A DNA stretch of 64,000 nucleotides from Paraburkholderia sp. ZP32-5 (GCF_021390495.1 NZ_JAJEJP010000001.1:1178001-1242000); one strand, 5' to 3'. Positions 37,850 to 46,966 are shown, counted from the stretch's first letter. Numbers and translations are program-made. The notes: generated by a model not told the origin, from the letters alone.

Positions 37850-38104
37850 ATGGCACGACCCACAATTGGCATCTTCGGCGCATTGATGGCGCTCGGCGGC
37901 TTTCTGGCGGTTCGCTACGTGCAGAACAAACGCACCGGCCAGTTTTCCCCGGCGCGCGAATTGAGCCGCTGGGAAAACGAGGGCGGGGCAGTGGCGGCCG
38001 CGCGCCCGGCGGAGGTAGCAGCGGCGGCGCCGGCCACGCAGAGTACGAACGGTTCGGGCCAGATGAATGGCGAGGGCCGCGCATGGCCGTTTCCGCGTGG
38101 CTGA
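37850..38104 (+). CDS. Small single-pass membrane protein, 84 aa
   Basis: An uncharacterised small protein: MARPTIGIFGALMALGGFLAV is a likely N-terminal transmembrane helix, followed by a basic stop (RYVQNKR), an acidic/aromatic patch SRWENEGG, and an Ala/Pro-rich, low-complexity tail. AAGGAG lies 7 bases before the ATG at 37850; the frame's earlier start at 37757 is unsupported. A candidate sigma-54 promoter is 117 bp upstream. I infer an envelope stress role only from neighbours. Confidence 0.78.
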   Translation: MARPTIGIFGALMALGGFLAVRYVQNKRTGQFSPARELSRWENEGGAVAAARPAEVAAAAPATQSTNGSGQMNGEGRAWPFPRG

Positions 38105-38222
38105 TTTACGCCCCGCCGGGATCTACCCGGGACACACCGTGCGCATCGCCCGGCCGGGAGCGCGCCGAATCGGCGGTGCGCGTGCTGTGGGTCAGATATT
38201 GGCGGGGCCCACCTGGGTAGCA

Positions 38223-38238
38223 TGGTTAAACGATTGCA
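38223..38238 (+). promoter_or_regulatory. Candidate sigma-54 promoter P3 (response regulator gene)
   Basis: TGGTTAAACGATTGCA: GG-N10-GC with T before GG and a perfect TTGCA. It lies 205 bp before the response-regulator ATG within a 338-bp gene-free stretch. A sigma-70-like TATAAT (38248-38253) sits just downstream but has no convincing -35 partner. Confidence 0.5.
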
Positions 38239-38442
38239 ATAAAGTCGTATAATGGATAAATACACAACAATGAGTCCGAATTTCACCCGGTTTTTCGTGT
38301 AATTGTTGCAATTTTTTATGAAATAAAGGGTCGGCGTACCCGCGGCGTACTCCCGTGCGCCACCGTCCGACCTTCCTCGCGGCATGCGTATTGGCATGTT
38401 TCGCTTCTTTTCACACCCACGCTTGCAGGCTTTTGAGACGCG

Positions 38443-39843
38443 ATGCCACATGTACTGATTGTCGATGACGATGCAAGTACCCGCGAGGCGCTGTCCGCCA
38501 TCATCGGCGAAGACGGGCTGACCACCGCCACCGCGGGCGATCTGCGCGAAGCGCGGATTCAACTGGTCCGGCAGATGCCGGATGTCGTGTTCACCGATCT
38601 CAAGCTGCCCGACGGCAGCGGGGTCGATCTGTTCGAAGATCTCGATCCACGTTCGGGCGTGGAAGTGATCGTGATCACCGGCCACGCGACGGTGGAGTCG
38701 GCGGTCAGCGCGCTGAAGATGGGTGCGGCCGACTACCTGGTCAAACCGATCAACATGCAGCGCGTGAAGGCGATCCTGTCGCGTCTGCCGCGTGCCGGCG
38801 ACCTGAAGGCCGAGATCGGCACGTTGCGCGGCGAGTTGCGCCGCATGGGGCGGTTTGGCCTGATGCTCGGCAATTCGCCGGCCATGCAGGAGGTCTACGA
38901 TCAGATCAGCCGGGTCGCGCCGACTGCGGCGTCGGTGATGCTGGTCGGCGAATCGGGCACCGGCAAGGAAGTCGCCGCGCAGACGCTGCACGAGCTGAGT
39001 CTGCGTCGCAAGCATGCGTTCCTCGCGGTGAACTGCGGCGCGATCTCGCCGAACCTGATCGAATCGGAGATGTTCGGCCACGAGCGCGGCTCGTTCACCG
39101 GCGCGGACCGGCAGCACAAAGGCTATTTCGAGCGCGCGAACGGCGGCACGCTGTTCCTCGATGAAATCACCGAGATGCCGATCGAGTTGCAGGTGAAGCT
39201 GCTGCGCGTACTCGAAACCGGCATGTTCATGCGCGTCGGTACGACCAAGGAAATCGAAACCGACGTGCGTCTGATCGCGGCCACCAATCGCGATCCGGAG
39301 CAGGCGGTGCTCGAAGGCAAGCTGCGGCTCGATCTGTATCACCGCTTGAACGTGTTTCCGATCAGCCTGCCGCCGCTGCGCGAGCGCGGCAAGGACGTCG
39401 AGCTGCTCGCGCAGGCGTTCCTCGACGAGCTCAACGAACGGCATGGCACGAAGAAGCATTTCCCGGCCGCGGTCAAGGAGATGCTGCTGTCGTACCCATG
39501 GCCCGGCAACGTGCGCGAACTAAAGAATTACGTGCAGCGCGCGCACATCATGTCGGGCGCGGATTCGGATAGCACGGCGACCGTGCCGTTGCAGATCACG
39601 TTGTCGAAGCCGTCGGCCGGCACCGCGATCACGATTCCGTTCGGCACGTCGCTTGCCGAAGCGGATCGTCAGCTGATTCTCGCGACGCTCGAACAATGCG
39701 GCGGCGTGAAAACGCGCGCGGCGGAAATTCTCGGCATCAGCCTGAAGACGCTGTACAACCGCCTCGTCGAATATGGCAACGATGCGCGTGAAGATGGCGA
39801 TGCCGCCGACGAATCGCGCGCACTCGGCGGCGCGGATGCCTGA
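38443..39843 (+). CDS. NtrC-type sigma-54 response regulator (orphan)
   Basis: A 466-aa three-domain activator: receiver with VDDD, phosphoacceptor D52 (VVFTDLKLPDGSG) and VKPI lysine; AAA+ domain with GESGTGKE, GSFTGA, GGTLFLDE; C-terminal Fis-type HTH (TRAAEILGISLKTLYNRL). No histidine kinase gene is next to it, so it is an orphan. Its paralogue without receiver is 1.5 kb away on the other strand; the HTH regions are so alike that they may bind related sites. A candidate sigma-54 promoter upstream suggests positive autoregulation. It probably activates nearby sigma-54 promoters (inference). Confidence 0.94.
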   Translation: MPHVLIVDDDASTREALSAIIGEDGLTTATAGDLREARIQLVRQMPDVVFTDLKLPDGSGVDLFEDLDPRSGVEVIVITGHATVESAVSALKMGAADYLVKPINMQRVKAILSRLPRAGDLKAEIGTLRGELRRMGRFGLMLGNSPAMQEVYDQISRVAPTAASVMLVGESGTGKEVAAQTLHELSLRRKHAFLAVNCGAISPNLIESEMFGHERGSFTGADRQHKGYFERANGGTLFLDEITEMPIELQVKLLRVLETGMFMRVGTTKEIETDVRLIAATNRDPEQAVLEGKLRLDLYHRLNVFPISLPPLRERGKDVELLAQAFLDELNERHGTKKHFPAAVKEMLLSYPWPGNVRELKNYVQRAHIMSGADSDSTATVPLQITLSKPSAGTAITIPFGTSLAEADRQLILATLEQCGGVKTRAAEILGISLKTLYNRLVEYGNDAREDGDAADESRALGGADA

Positions 39844-39874
39844 TTGATTCGGCTCGCTTGCATCGATTCGCGTT

Positions 39875-39906
39875 GATTCGTGCGTGCTGTCAGGCACGCG
39901 CGAATC
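39875..39906. repeat. Long inverted repeat after the response regulator gene
   Basis: GATTCGTGCGTGC (39875-39887) pairs with GCACGCGCGAATC (39894-39906) over 13 bp with one G-T wobble, loop TGTCAG. There is no U-tract. It may act as a terminator, or, lying about 140-170 bp upstream of P4, as an enhancer site for an activator. Confidence 0.55.
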
Positions 39907-40041
39907 AGCTCTCCAAGTCCGCCGCGAAAGTCTGCTACAGATCGTTCGCGTCATCCGCTCGGTGCTCGCGCTATTCGCGCCGATCCACTTGCACCACTCG
40001 CGCTCCCCGCATCACTCGCCCCACCGCGCAGCCACCACAAA

Positions 40042-40057
40042 CGGCACATGCCTTGCT
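40042..40057 (+). promoter_or_regulatory. Strong candidate sigma-54 promoter P4 (proline-rich small gene)
   Basis: CGGCACATGCCTTGCT fits TGGCACG-N4-TTGCT except at the first base and one -24 position. Transcription would begin near 40068, some 24 bases before the ATG at 40092. It is nearly identical to P7 before otsA (CGGCACATGACTTGCG). Confidence 0.7.
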
Positions 40058-40091
40058 GCGTTCCAATGGAACGCAAAACGAGGTCATCGAC

Positions 40092-40337
40092 ATGCCGCAA
40101 TACGCTGCCGCACCCGCGCCGTTCCCGCCGAAGCGCGCTCACCGGCCCGAGCCGGTCGAGCCTCCGACGGCGCCCCCCATTGCGCCGCCGAGCCCCGGCG
40201 AGCCCGACACCGTCCCCGGCCCGACGCCCGAGCCGATCGATCCAGACCCGCCGATGACGCCGCCGATCGGCGATCCACCTCCGCAGCCGAGCCAGACCCC
40301 GCAGGCCGGCGAACGCCGGTCGATGCCGCTGCAGTGA
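40092..40337 (+). CDS. Proline-rich 81-aa protein
   Basis: An uncharacterised, probably disordered protein: roughly one third of residues are Pro, in runs such as PTAPPIAPPSPGEPD and PDPPMTPPIGDPPPQP, with few hydrophobics and no signal peptide. GAGG lies 8 bases before the ATG. The best sigma-54 promoter candidate of the region is directly upstream, which is the main reason to call this a gene and not GC-rich noise. It follows the orphan response regulator by 248 bp. Confidence 0.55.
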   Translation: MPQYAAAPAPFPPKRAHRPEPVEPPTAPPIAPPSPGEPDTVPGPTPEPIDPDPPMTPPIGDPPPQPSQTPQAGERRSMPLQ

Positions 40338-40573
40338 TGCAATGATGCAGCGCTGACGCGCCGCGCCGAAGATGCCGAAGTCGCGTGCGGCGGCCATCGC
40401 CGGATGCGCTACTGCAACTGCCTTTAGCCGCTTTGCCGAGCCTTCGACGCAACGCAGCGAATTTATGTACTTGTTACAAGCCCGGCGCATCTTTTACCGG
40501 CAAATTACCGTTACGCCCCCTAGACTGTATGGATGCCGCGGCAGGCGGCGGGCTTCCCCCGGAGGCATCGATC

Positions 40574-40786
40574 ATGAGACATCCCGCATTGCGACGTTCC
40601 GCGCGGCATGCGAAGCGCGGACCCAGGCAGGACGACGGCAAGACCGAGCCGGCGGTGTCGCCGGACCCGGCCGCGCAGAACCGGATTGCTCCGGATGCCC
40701 CGCCAGACGGCGAACACAACCAGGGCGGGGTGCGTCAGGAAGGTCTCGAATACCAGCGCGATCTGGGATCGGAACAGGACGCCTGA
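40574..40786 (+). CDS. Small hydrophilic 70-aa protein
   Basis: An uncharacterised protein with a basic N-terminal third (MRHPALRRSARHAKRGPRQDD) and an acidic, Gln/Asn-rich remainder (DAPPDGEHNQGGVRQEGLEYQ). It is probably disordered and has no signal or membrane segment. GGAGG precedes the ATG at 40574. A weaker GG-N10-GC element with ACTGCA is at 40401-40416, 158 bp upstream. Role unknown; context is small stress-type genes before otsA. Confidence 0.65.
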   Translation: MRHPALRRSARHAKRGPRQDDGKTEPAVSPDPAAQNRIAPDAPPDGEHNQGGVRQEGLEYQRDLGSEQDA

Positions 40787-40867
40787 CGGCGCCAGCGCGC
40801 GGCGACACGCTCGTCGCGGACCTGACAGACGGTAAAAACGTTTCCGTTTTCCCGACGACAGGCAGAA

Positions 40868-40884
40868 AAATTTTCTTCGCGATC
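40868..40884 (+). promoter_or_regulatory. Shared upstream motif before otsA
   Basis: AAATTTTCTTCGCGATC, 72 bp before P7. The csbD upstream region has the same sequence less one T (AAATTTTCTCGCGATC, 47715-47730), 61 bp before its sigma-54 candidate. Position fits an enhancer site for a sigma-54 activator; this is inference. Confidence 0.45.
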
Positions 40885-40954
40885 CGTTGATGTCGCGCGG
40901 TTCGGCTTCGTCCGTCACATTTGCATACAACTTTCTTCCTCGCATCTCGAAAAT

Positions 40955-40970
40955 CGGCACATGACTTGCG
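40955..40970 (+). promoter_or_regulatory. Candidate sigma-54 promoter P7 (otsA)
   Basis: CGGCACATGACTTGCG: a perfect GGCAC -24 core, 10-bp spacing and a TTGC -12 core (last base G instead of A/T). It lies 49 bp before the otsA ATG and differs from P4 at only two positions. Confidence 0.6.
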
Positions 40971-41018
40971 TGCACCGCTTTGGCGCATATCCGCATACAA
41001 CGAAACAATGGAGCATCA

Positions 41019-42449
41019 ATGAGCAGATTGATCGTGGTATCGAATCGTGTCGCACCGATCCAGGAAGCGCGCCCGGCAGCGGGCGGACTCGCGATCGGCG
41101 TGCTGGACGCGCTGAAGGAAACCGGCGGCGTCTGGTTCGGCTGGAGCGGCGAAACCGTCGGCGAGCCATCCGCGCCCGTGATCGAGAAGCAGGGCAACGT
41201 GACCTACGCGACGGTCGGCCTCACCAAGCGCGACTATGACCAGTATTACCGCGGTTTTTCGAACACGACGCTGTGGCCGACCTTCCATTACCGCAACGAC
41301 CTGTCGCGCTACGATCGCGAGGAATACGCGGGCTATCTGCGCGTGAATACGATTTTCGCGAAGCAGCTGAAGGATTTGCTGAAGCCCGACGACATCATCT
41401 GGGTTCACGACTACCATCTGCTGCCGTTCGCGCGCGAGCTGCGCGAACTCGGCGTGAAAAATCCGATCGGCTTTTTCCTGCACATTCCGTTTCCGGTTCC
41501 CGAGGTGCTGCGCACGATTCCGCCGCACGACGAACTCGTCAAGGCGATGTGCAGCTACGACGTGATCGGCTTCCAGACCGAGGCCGACCGTCAGTCGTTC
41601 GTCGACTATATCGAGCGCGGCCATCACGGCACGTCGAGCGAAGACGGCATGGTCCACGCGTTCAACCGCTTCCTGAAGGTAGGCGCGTATCCGATCGGTA
41701 TCTATCCGGATGCGATTGCGAAGGCCGCCGAACAATTCACCGACCGCAAGCCGGTGAAGAGCCTGCGCGACGGCATGCGCGGGCGCAAGCTGATCATGAG
41801 CGTCGACCGGCTCGACTATTCGAAGGGCCTCGTCGAGCGCTTCCAGGCCTTCGAGCGGCTGCTGCAGAACGCGCCCGGCTGGCACGGCCGCGTGTCGCTC
41901 GTGCAGATCGCGCCGCCGACGCGCGCCGACGTGCAGACCTATCAGCGCATCCGGCAAACGCTCGAAGGCGAAGCGGGGCGTATCAACGGCCGCTTCGCGC
42001 AACTCGACTGGACGCCGATCCAGTATCTGAACCGCAAGTACGAACGCAATCTGCTGATGGCGCTGTTCCGGCAGTCGCAGGTCGGCTATGTGACGCCGTT
42101 GCGCGACGGCATGAATCTGGTCGCGAAGGAATACGTCGCGTCGCAGGATCCGGCCGATCCGGGCGTGCTCGTGCTGTCGCAATTCGCCGGTGCCGCCGAG
42201 CAGTTGCCGGGCGCGCTGGTCGTCAATCCGTTCGATCTGTCGCAGATGGCCGAAGCGCTCGAGCGCGCGCTATCGATGCCGCTCGCCGAGCGCCAGGCGC
42301 GTCACGCGGACATGATGAAGCCGCTGCGCGAAAACAACCTGTCGGTGTGGCGCGATACGCTGCTCGACGATCTGCGCAATGTTGCGACCGCGTCTTCGGT
42401 GACGGCCAAAGCGGTAAAGCTCGCTGACGTGGCGGCATCGTCGTCGTAA
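41019..42449 (+). CDS. otsA: Trehalose-6-phosphate synthase
   Basis: A 476-aa GT20 glycosyltransferase that joins UDP-glucose and glucose-6-phosphate. Signature parts are present: MSRLIVVSNRVAP, GGLAIGVLDAL, HDYHLLPFAREL, SVDRLDYSKGLVER with the catalytic Arg/Lys, and PLRDGMNLVAKEYV. GGAG lies just before the ATG at 41019; an upstream TTG frame start is not needed. No trehalose-6-phosphate phosphatase (otsB) is adjacent. Trehalose is a classic osmotic and desiccation protectant, usually RpoS-controlled in enterics; here a sigma-54-like element directly precedes the gene. Confidence 0.95.
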   Translation: MSRLIVVSNRVAPIQEARPAAGGLAIGVLDALKETGGVWFGWSGETVGEPSAPVIEKQGNVTYATVGLTKRDYDQYYRGFSNTTLWPTFHYRNDLSRYDREEYAGYLRVNTIFAKQLKDLLKPDDIIWVHDYHLLPFARELRELGVKNPIGFFLHIPFPVPEVLRTIPPHDELVKAMCSYDVIGFQTEADRQSFVDYIERGHHGTSSEDGMVHAFNRFLKVGAYPIGIYPDAIAKAAEQFTDRKPVKSLRDGMRGRKLIMSVDRLDYSKGLVERFQAFERLLQNAPGWHGRVSLVQIAPPTRADVQTYQRIRQTLEGEAGRINGRFAQLDWTPIQYLNRKYERNLLMALFRQSQVGYVTPLRDGMNLVAKEYVASQDPADPGVLVLSQFAGAAEQLPGALVVNPFDLSQMAEALERALSMPLAERQARHADMMKPLRENNLSVWRDTLLDDLRNVATASSVTAKAVKLADVAASSS

Positions 42450-42640
42450 GGAGATGGGCGTTGCCCGCGCGATTCGCGGCGGGCGGCGCGCATGCCAGTC
42501 ACGTCGTGATTTGCGTTTAGCGCGGCACGGAAGAGGCAAGAGCGAATGAGCTTGAGCGTCGGCGCGCGGAGGTAGAGGGGGCTGTTGCTGGCGTCCGTGA
42601 GCGTGACGTCAGCAGCAAGCGTAGGTTGTATTCGAAAGAA

Positions 42641-42675
42641 GGGCGCGCATCGCGTAATGTGATGCGCGCCCTTTT
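42641..42675. terminator. Terminator between otsA and the MFS pump
   Basis: An 11-bp perfect stem GGGCGCGCATC/GATGCGCGCCC with a 9-base loop, followed by TTTT on the plus strand and preceded by A-rich bases for the minus strand. Confidence 0.85.
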
Positions 42676-42789
42676 GCATATATGGCTTCTACGGCGCGTA
42701 CGAAGGTGTGGCGCGCGCGGCGCATGAATGCCTTCTATCTCACCGTGCACGCCTGCACGCAGCCGGCGCAGCGAATCAACGCAAACCCA

Positions 42790-44214
42790 TCAAGCCGGTG
42801 TCGGTGCCTTCTGCATCACGCGCATCGTGCTGACGACCGCCGCGACCGCCGAGAATCCCGCTGCGACATACAGCGTAATGATCGGCCCGTTCTTCGGCGC
42901 GACGCCGAAGATCAGCGCGACCAGTGCCGCGCCGAGCGTCTGGCCGGTCAGGCGCGCGGTGCCGAGCATGCCGCTCGCGCCGCCGCTGCGTTCGCGCGGC
43001 GCGGACGACAAAATCGTGCGGTTGTTCGGCGACTGGAAAATGCCGAAGCCCGCGCCGCACAGCGCCATGCGCCACGCAATCTGCAACGCGTCCGGATGCG
43101 GCCCGAGCGTGGCGAGCAGCAGCAGGCCGACCGCCATCGTCGCGAGCCCGACGCCGCCGAGCCAACCCGACGACACTTTGTCCGCCAGCACGCCCGCGAC
43201 CGGCGCCGCGATGATGATGATCGCGGGCCATGGCGTCATCAACAGACCGGTTTCGACCTGCGACATGCCGAGCGTGTCCTGCAGCAGGAACGGCAACGAG
43301 ACGAACGCGAGCATCTGCGCGCAGAACGAGCAGACCGAGGTACCGATCGACAGCGCGAACACCGGTATGCGCAGCAGGTCGATCGGCAGTAGCGGCGCGG
43401 GCTGCGTCAGCTGCCGGCGCACGAAGAAATAGCCGATCAGCAGCGCCGCGCCTGCTTCGAGCGTGACATAGCCGAAGTTCTCGCCGTGACCGAGCCCATC
43501 GACCGCGAAAATCAGCAGGCCGAATACGAACGCGTTCATGATCGCGCTCAGATAGTCGTAAGGCGATTCGTGGCCGGCGTTCAACGGCAGCGCCTTGATG
43601 CCGACGATGAACGTCACGAGACCGATCGGCACGTTGATCGCAAACAGCCACGGCCACGATGCGATCGCGAGTACGCCCGCCGCGATGGTCGGCCCGACCG
43701 CCGACGACACCGCGACCACCATCGCGTTTAGCGCGATGCCGCGGCCGAGCCGCGCCGGCGGATAGATCATGCGCACGAGCGCCGTGTTCACGCTCATCGC
43801 GCCGGCCGCGCCGAAGCCCTGGAACACGCGGGCGAGTGCGAGCGCCGGCAGCGACGTGGACAGCGCGCAGCCAAACGACGCGACCGTAAACAGGATCAGC
43901 CCGGATAGATAGACGCGCCGGTAGCCGATGCGGTCGCCGAGCGACGCGAGCGGCAGCATCGTCACGGTGATCGCGAGCTGATAGGCATTGACGACCCAGA
44001 TCGAGCCGGCCGCGCTGGCTTGCAGATTGCGGGCGATCGTCGGCAGCGCGACGTTGGCGATCGCGCCGTCGAGCACCGACAGCGTGAGTCCGAGCGCGAT
44101 GACGAGCATCGCCCAGTAGCGTTGCGGGACCGGCAGGCCCGGTTCGGTTGCCCGTTCGAACGAAGGCGTGGCGGAGGGCGCGGAGCCGTCCTTGCGCGAG
44201 GATTGTGCGTGCAT
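42790..44214 (-). CDS. MFS drug-export protein, DHA2 type (EmrB/QacA-like)
   Basis: A 474-aa multidrug-type exporter. It shows the DHA2 opening with an acidic residue in TM1 (LSVLDGAIANVALPTIA), motif A GDRIGYRRVYLSG after TM2, antiporter motif C region VSSAVGPTIAAGVLA, and 12-14 hydrophobic segments. No EmrA-type adaptor or regulator is adjacent, so it may act alone. The substrate cannot be predicted. It is monocistronic, 127 bp downstream of the YbhB-like gene on the same strand. Confidence 0.92.
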   Translation of the reverse strand: MHAQSSRKDGSAPSATPSFERATEPGLPVPQRYWAMLVIALGLTLSVLDGAIANVALPTIARNLQASAAGSIWVVNAYQLAITVTMLPLASLGDRIGYRRVYLSGLILFTVASFGCALSTSLPALALARVFQGFGAAGAMSVNTALVRMIYPPARLGRGIALNAMVVAVSSAVGPTIAAGVLAIASWPWLFAINVPIGLVTFIVGIKALPLNAGHESPYDYLSAIMNAFVFGLLIFAVDGLGHGENFGYVTLEAGAALLIGYFFVRRQLTQPAPLLPIDLLRIPVFALSIGTSVCSFCAQMLAFVSLPFLLQDTLGMSQVETGLLMTPWPAIIIIAAPVAGVLADKVSSGWLGGVGLATMAVGLLLLATLGPHPDALQIAWRMALCGAGFGIFQSPNNRTILSSAPRERSGGASGMLGTARLTGQTLGAALVALIFGVAPKNGPIITLYVAAGFSAVAAVVSTMRVMQKAPTPA

Positions 44215-44341
44215 CGATTGTTTGATTTGTAGTAGGACGGTTGCGCGCGAGAGCGGGGCGCGAAGCGCTGACCGCTCGTGGCAAGCGTGGCGGTTCGCGC
44301 CGGCGTTGCGATTGCGTTACGCCGGCGCCGCGACGTCGGCG

Positions 44342-44845
44342 TTATTTGAGCTCGTAAAGTCCCGTGTGGGTTGTCGAGTCGAGTTCGTTCAGGTGCGTCA
44401 TGAAGCGCGCGACCGCGTTGGTGGTCTCCGCGGTGATCGACAGATGCGGCACCTTCAGCGCATGCAGCCGGAAGATATAGCGATGCGTGCGATCGCCGCG
44501 CGGCGGCGCGGCGCCACCGAAGCCGACAGTCCCGTAGTCGTTGCACACCTGCATCGCGCCTTGCGGCAACAGCGAACCGTCGGCCTTGCCGGCATTGCGC
44601 GCCAGCGAGCGGGCATCGGCCGGGATGTTGACGACCACCCAATGCCAGAAGCCGCTGCCGGTCGGCGCGTCGGGATCGTGAACGGTCAGCGCGAAGCTTT
44701 GCGTGTCCGCGGGCGGGGCTTCCCATTGCAGCGACGGCGAGATGTTTTCGCCATCGACGCCGAACGCCTTGTCGTTGTATTCGTGCGCTTTCGGCATGAA
44801 GCCGTTGGTGGGAAAGTCGTCGGACCAGAGACGGAAGTCAGCCAT
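44342..44845 (-). CDS. YbhB/YbcL family (PEBP/Raf-kinase-inhibitor-like) protein
   Basis: A 167-aa PEBP-fold protein with the family ligand-pocket motifs: ISPSLQWEAPPADTQSFALTVHDPDAP, FWHWVVVNIP and the GYGGAAPPRG-equivalent GFGGAAPPRGDRTHRY, ending in a short ELK tail. There is no signal peptide, so it is cytoplasmic (YbhB-like rather than YbcL-like). GGGAGG precedes the ATG at 44845. Function of bacterial PEBPs is poorly known. The 320 bp upstream to the vsr stop hold no gene that I can support. Confidence 0.92.
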   Translation of the reverse strand: MADFRLWSDDFPTNGFMPKAHEYNDKAFGVDGENISPSLQWEAPPADTQSFALTVHDPDAPTGSGFWHWVVVNIPADARSLARNAGKADGSLLPQGAMQVCNDYGTVGFGGAAPPRGDRTHRYIFRLHALKVPHLSITAETTNAVARFMTHLNELDSTTHTGLYELK

Positions 44846-45166
44846 GATGTGCCTCCCTTGTTGATTGGTTCTGGGGTCGTTGGAGCGCGCGATATCGTGG
44901 TGAGCGAGCGGGTCTTGGACAGCGCGCCGACGTGCAGGCGAACGGCCCGCGAACGTGCCGTAAAAACGCACACCCGAAAGCGCATATCAAACACATACCC
45001 GATGCACACAAAGCGCATGAAAAACGCTCTATAGCACGCGTCGAAAGCGCTCCAAACGAGCTTTTCGAGTGTATCACCACGGCCGCGCGACTCGCATGAG
45101 CGAGGTCAAGCGCATGCTGTTCCAGCCGCTCGCGAAGCTGCGCTCAGCGCCGTTTCGAGCTGCTCG

Positions 45167-45613
45167 TTATGCGCGTTCCTCGAACTCGCGCACGTCGCTT
45201 TGCAGCCATTGAACGAGCCGCTCGATCACGCCCGCGATATCGCGATTTGCGCCCCGCAAGGCGCATTCCCACACGACCGCGACGCGCCAGCCGCTCGCGA
45301 GCAGCGCGTCGCGCACCTTGTCGTCGTTGCTGCGATTGCGGCCGATCTTGTCGCGCCAGAACTCCGGGCGCGTCTGCGGCCATTTGAACAGATGACAGTC
45401 GTGCCCGTGCCAGAAACAGCCATGCACGAGCACCACCGCGCGATAGCGCGGCAGCACGATGTCGGGCCGGCCGGGCAGATCGCGCGCGTCGAGCCGGAAG
45501 CGAAAGCCCTGGCGGTGCAGCAGGCTGCGGATCAGGATCTCCGGCTTGGTATTGCGGCCGCGAATGCCGGACATCATCCGGCTGCGCGTCGCGCTGTCGA
45601 CGATATCGACCAT
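45167..45613 (-). CDS. vsr: Very short patch repair endonuclease
   Basis: A 148-aa Vsr nuclease, which nicks 5' of the T in T:G mismatches that arise by deamination of Dcm-methylated cytosine. All key residues fall at the Escherichia coli numbering: D51 (GRPDIVLP), H64, H69 and H71 in VHGCFWHGHDCH, and the zinc-site cysteines/histidines. It is 42 bp downstream of a dcm gene on the same strand, the standard pairing. It starts at an ATG with no strong ribosome site, and may be translated at low level. Confidence 0.96.
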   Translation of the reverse strand: MVDIVDSATRSRMMSGIRGRNTKPEILIRSLLHRQGFRFRLDARDLPGRPDIVLPRYRAVVLVHGCFWHGHDCHLFKWPQTRPEFWRDKIGRNRSNDDKVRDALLASGWRVAVVWECALRGANRDIAGVIERLVQWLQSDVREFEERA

Positions 45614-45655
45614 CGTCAGCGCTCCGCTGGCGCGCGCTCACGCATGGCGCGGCAA

Positions 45656-46966
45656 TTAATGTTTCGAACCATGGCGGGTCGGGTTGGCGAGCAGGGTTTG
45701 CACATGCGGCAGCATGATGCGCGCCACTTCGCGCATCACCGGCATCACGACGCTGTTGCCGAATTGCCGGTAGGCCTGGGTATCGCTGACCGGAATCCGG
45801 AAGGTGTCGGGAAAGCCCATCAGGCGCGCGCATTCGCGCGGCGTCAGCCGCCGTGGGCGCAGTTCCTCGCCTTGATAGACGAGGATTTCGGAGCCGTCCT
45901 TGTGATAACGCGCCGACAGCGTGCGCGTGACGCTGTCCGGATAAGCCATGCCGAAACCGAAGCCGTTGCCCGCCGCGCGATGCTTGGCCGCGTAGTTCTG
46001 CAGATAGGCCCAAAGCTTCGGCGTGAGCGTGTACTTCGGCTGGATGCGGCGCGTGGCGTGATCGAAGAAGCGGTCGTGGTCCCATGGCAGCACCGGCTCG
46101 CTGCCGTCCGTGCGATGCAGGATCGAGCCGAGCCGCGGGCCGTGCTCGGGCAGGCGCAGATCGTCCCATGAGAACGACGTCTTGCCGCGAAAGCCGACGA
46201 TGATGATGCGCTCGCGATGCTGCGGCGTGAAATGCTGACCATCGATCACGCGGTGATGCACCTCGTAGCCGAGTTCGTCGCGCAGCGTTTGCAGGATCAC
46301 GTCGAAGGTGCGGCCTTTGTCGTGCGACAGCAGGTTTTTGACGTTTTCGAGCAGGAACGCGGCGGGGCGCTTCGCGGCGATGATCCGCGCGACGTCGAAA
46401 AAGAGCGTGCCCTGGGTCGTGCATTCGAAGCCGTGCGGACGCCCGAGCGCGTTTTTCTTGCTGACGCCGGCGATCGAGAACGGCTGGCACGGAAAGCCGC
46501 CGAGCAGCACGTCGTGGCTCGGCACGTCTTCGGCGGGAAAGGTGACGATGTCGCCGATTAACGTATGTTCGCTGGCCGCCGCGCCGTCAGCCGCGTCGGC
46601 TTCCTCGGCTGCGTCTGCCTGATACCGTTCGCCGTAGTTTTCGCGATAGGTGCGCGTCGAGAATTCGTTCCACTCGCTGGTGAACACGCACTCGCCGCCT
46701 TGCGCCTCGAAGCCCATCCGAATTCCGCCGATGCCCGCGAACAGATCGATAAAGCGGAATCGCGCGGTGCCGTGCGCCGGGCTCGCCGCGCGCGGGCGTT
46801 GCAGCAGATCGCGCAACGCGGGCTCCAGCATCGCGGGGCAAGGCGTCTCGCCTTTCTCCCAGCGACGTACGGTCTTGATGTCCTTGCCGACATGCGCGGC
46901 GATTTCGCGTTGGGTGAAGCGGGCGCGCGCCTGCCGGAGCAGGTCGAGCGGGGCGGCGAGGGTCAC
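45656..46966 (-). CDS. dcm: DNA cytosine methyltransferase (Dcm) with N-terminal HTH, GTG start
   Basis: A 436-aa C5-cytosine methyltransferase. It has motif [16 protein letters not shown], catalytic PCQ with C160 ([17 protein letters not shown]), ENVKNL, QHRERI, and the C-terminal [15 protein letters not shown] and [10 protein letters not shown]. The recognition region ([10 protein letters not shown]...[18 protein letters not shown]) matches Escherichia coli Dcm so well that CCWGG is the expected site. The start is a GTG at 46966 with AAGGA 6 bases upstream. Residues about 8-42 ([20 protein letters not shown]...RRWEKGE) form a helix-turn-helix absent from E. coli Dcm. There is no restriction enzyme gene; vsr follows. 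A dyad lies upstream. Confidence 0.95.
   Translation of the reverse strand: MTLAAPLDLLRQARARFTQREIAAHVGKDIKTVRRWEKGETPCPAMLEPALRDLLQRPRAASPAHGTARFRFIDLFAGIGGIRMGFEAQGGECVFTSEWNEFSTRTYRENYGERYQADAAEEADAADGAAASEHTLIGDIVTFPAEDVPSHDVLLGGFPCQPFSIAGVSKKNALGRPHGFECTTQGTLFFDVARIIAAKRPAAFLLENVKNLLSHDKGRTFDVILQTLRDELGYEVHHRVIDGQHFTPQHRERIIIVGFRGKTSFSWDDLRLPEHGPRLGSILHRTDGSEPVLPWDHDRFFDHATRRIQPKYTLTPKLWAYLQNYAAKHRAAGNGFGFGMAYPDSVTRTLSARYHKDGSEILVYQGEELRPRRLTPRECARLMGFPDTFRIPVSDTQAYRQFGNSVVMPVMREVARIMLPHVQTLLANPTRHGSKH

Noticed and set aside
38248..38253. TATAAT as a sigma-70 promoter of the response regulator gene
   Set aside because: No -35 hexamer at 16-18 bp; the sigma-54-type element 10 bp upstream fits better, though a weak sigma-70 promoter cannot be excluded.
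40401..40416. GG-N10-GC element with ACTGCA before the 70-aa gene
   Set aside because: The -12 core lacks the TT and the -24 element has only GG. Too weak to list as a promoter.
45656..46966. Dcm-Vsr as part of a restriction-modification system
   Set aside because: No endonuclease gene lies on either side, and the methylase recognition region resembles solitary Dcm.
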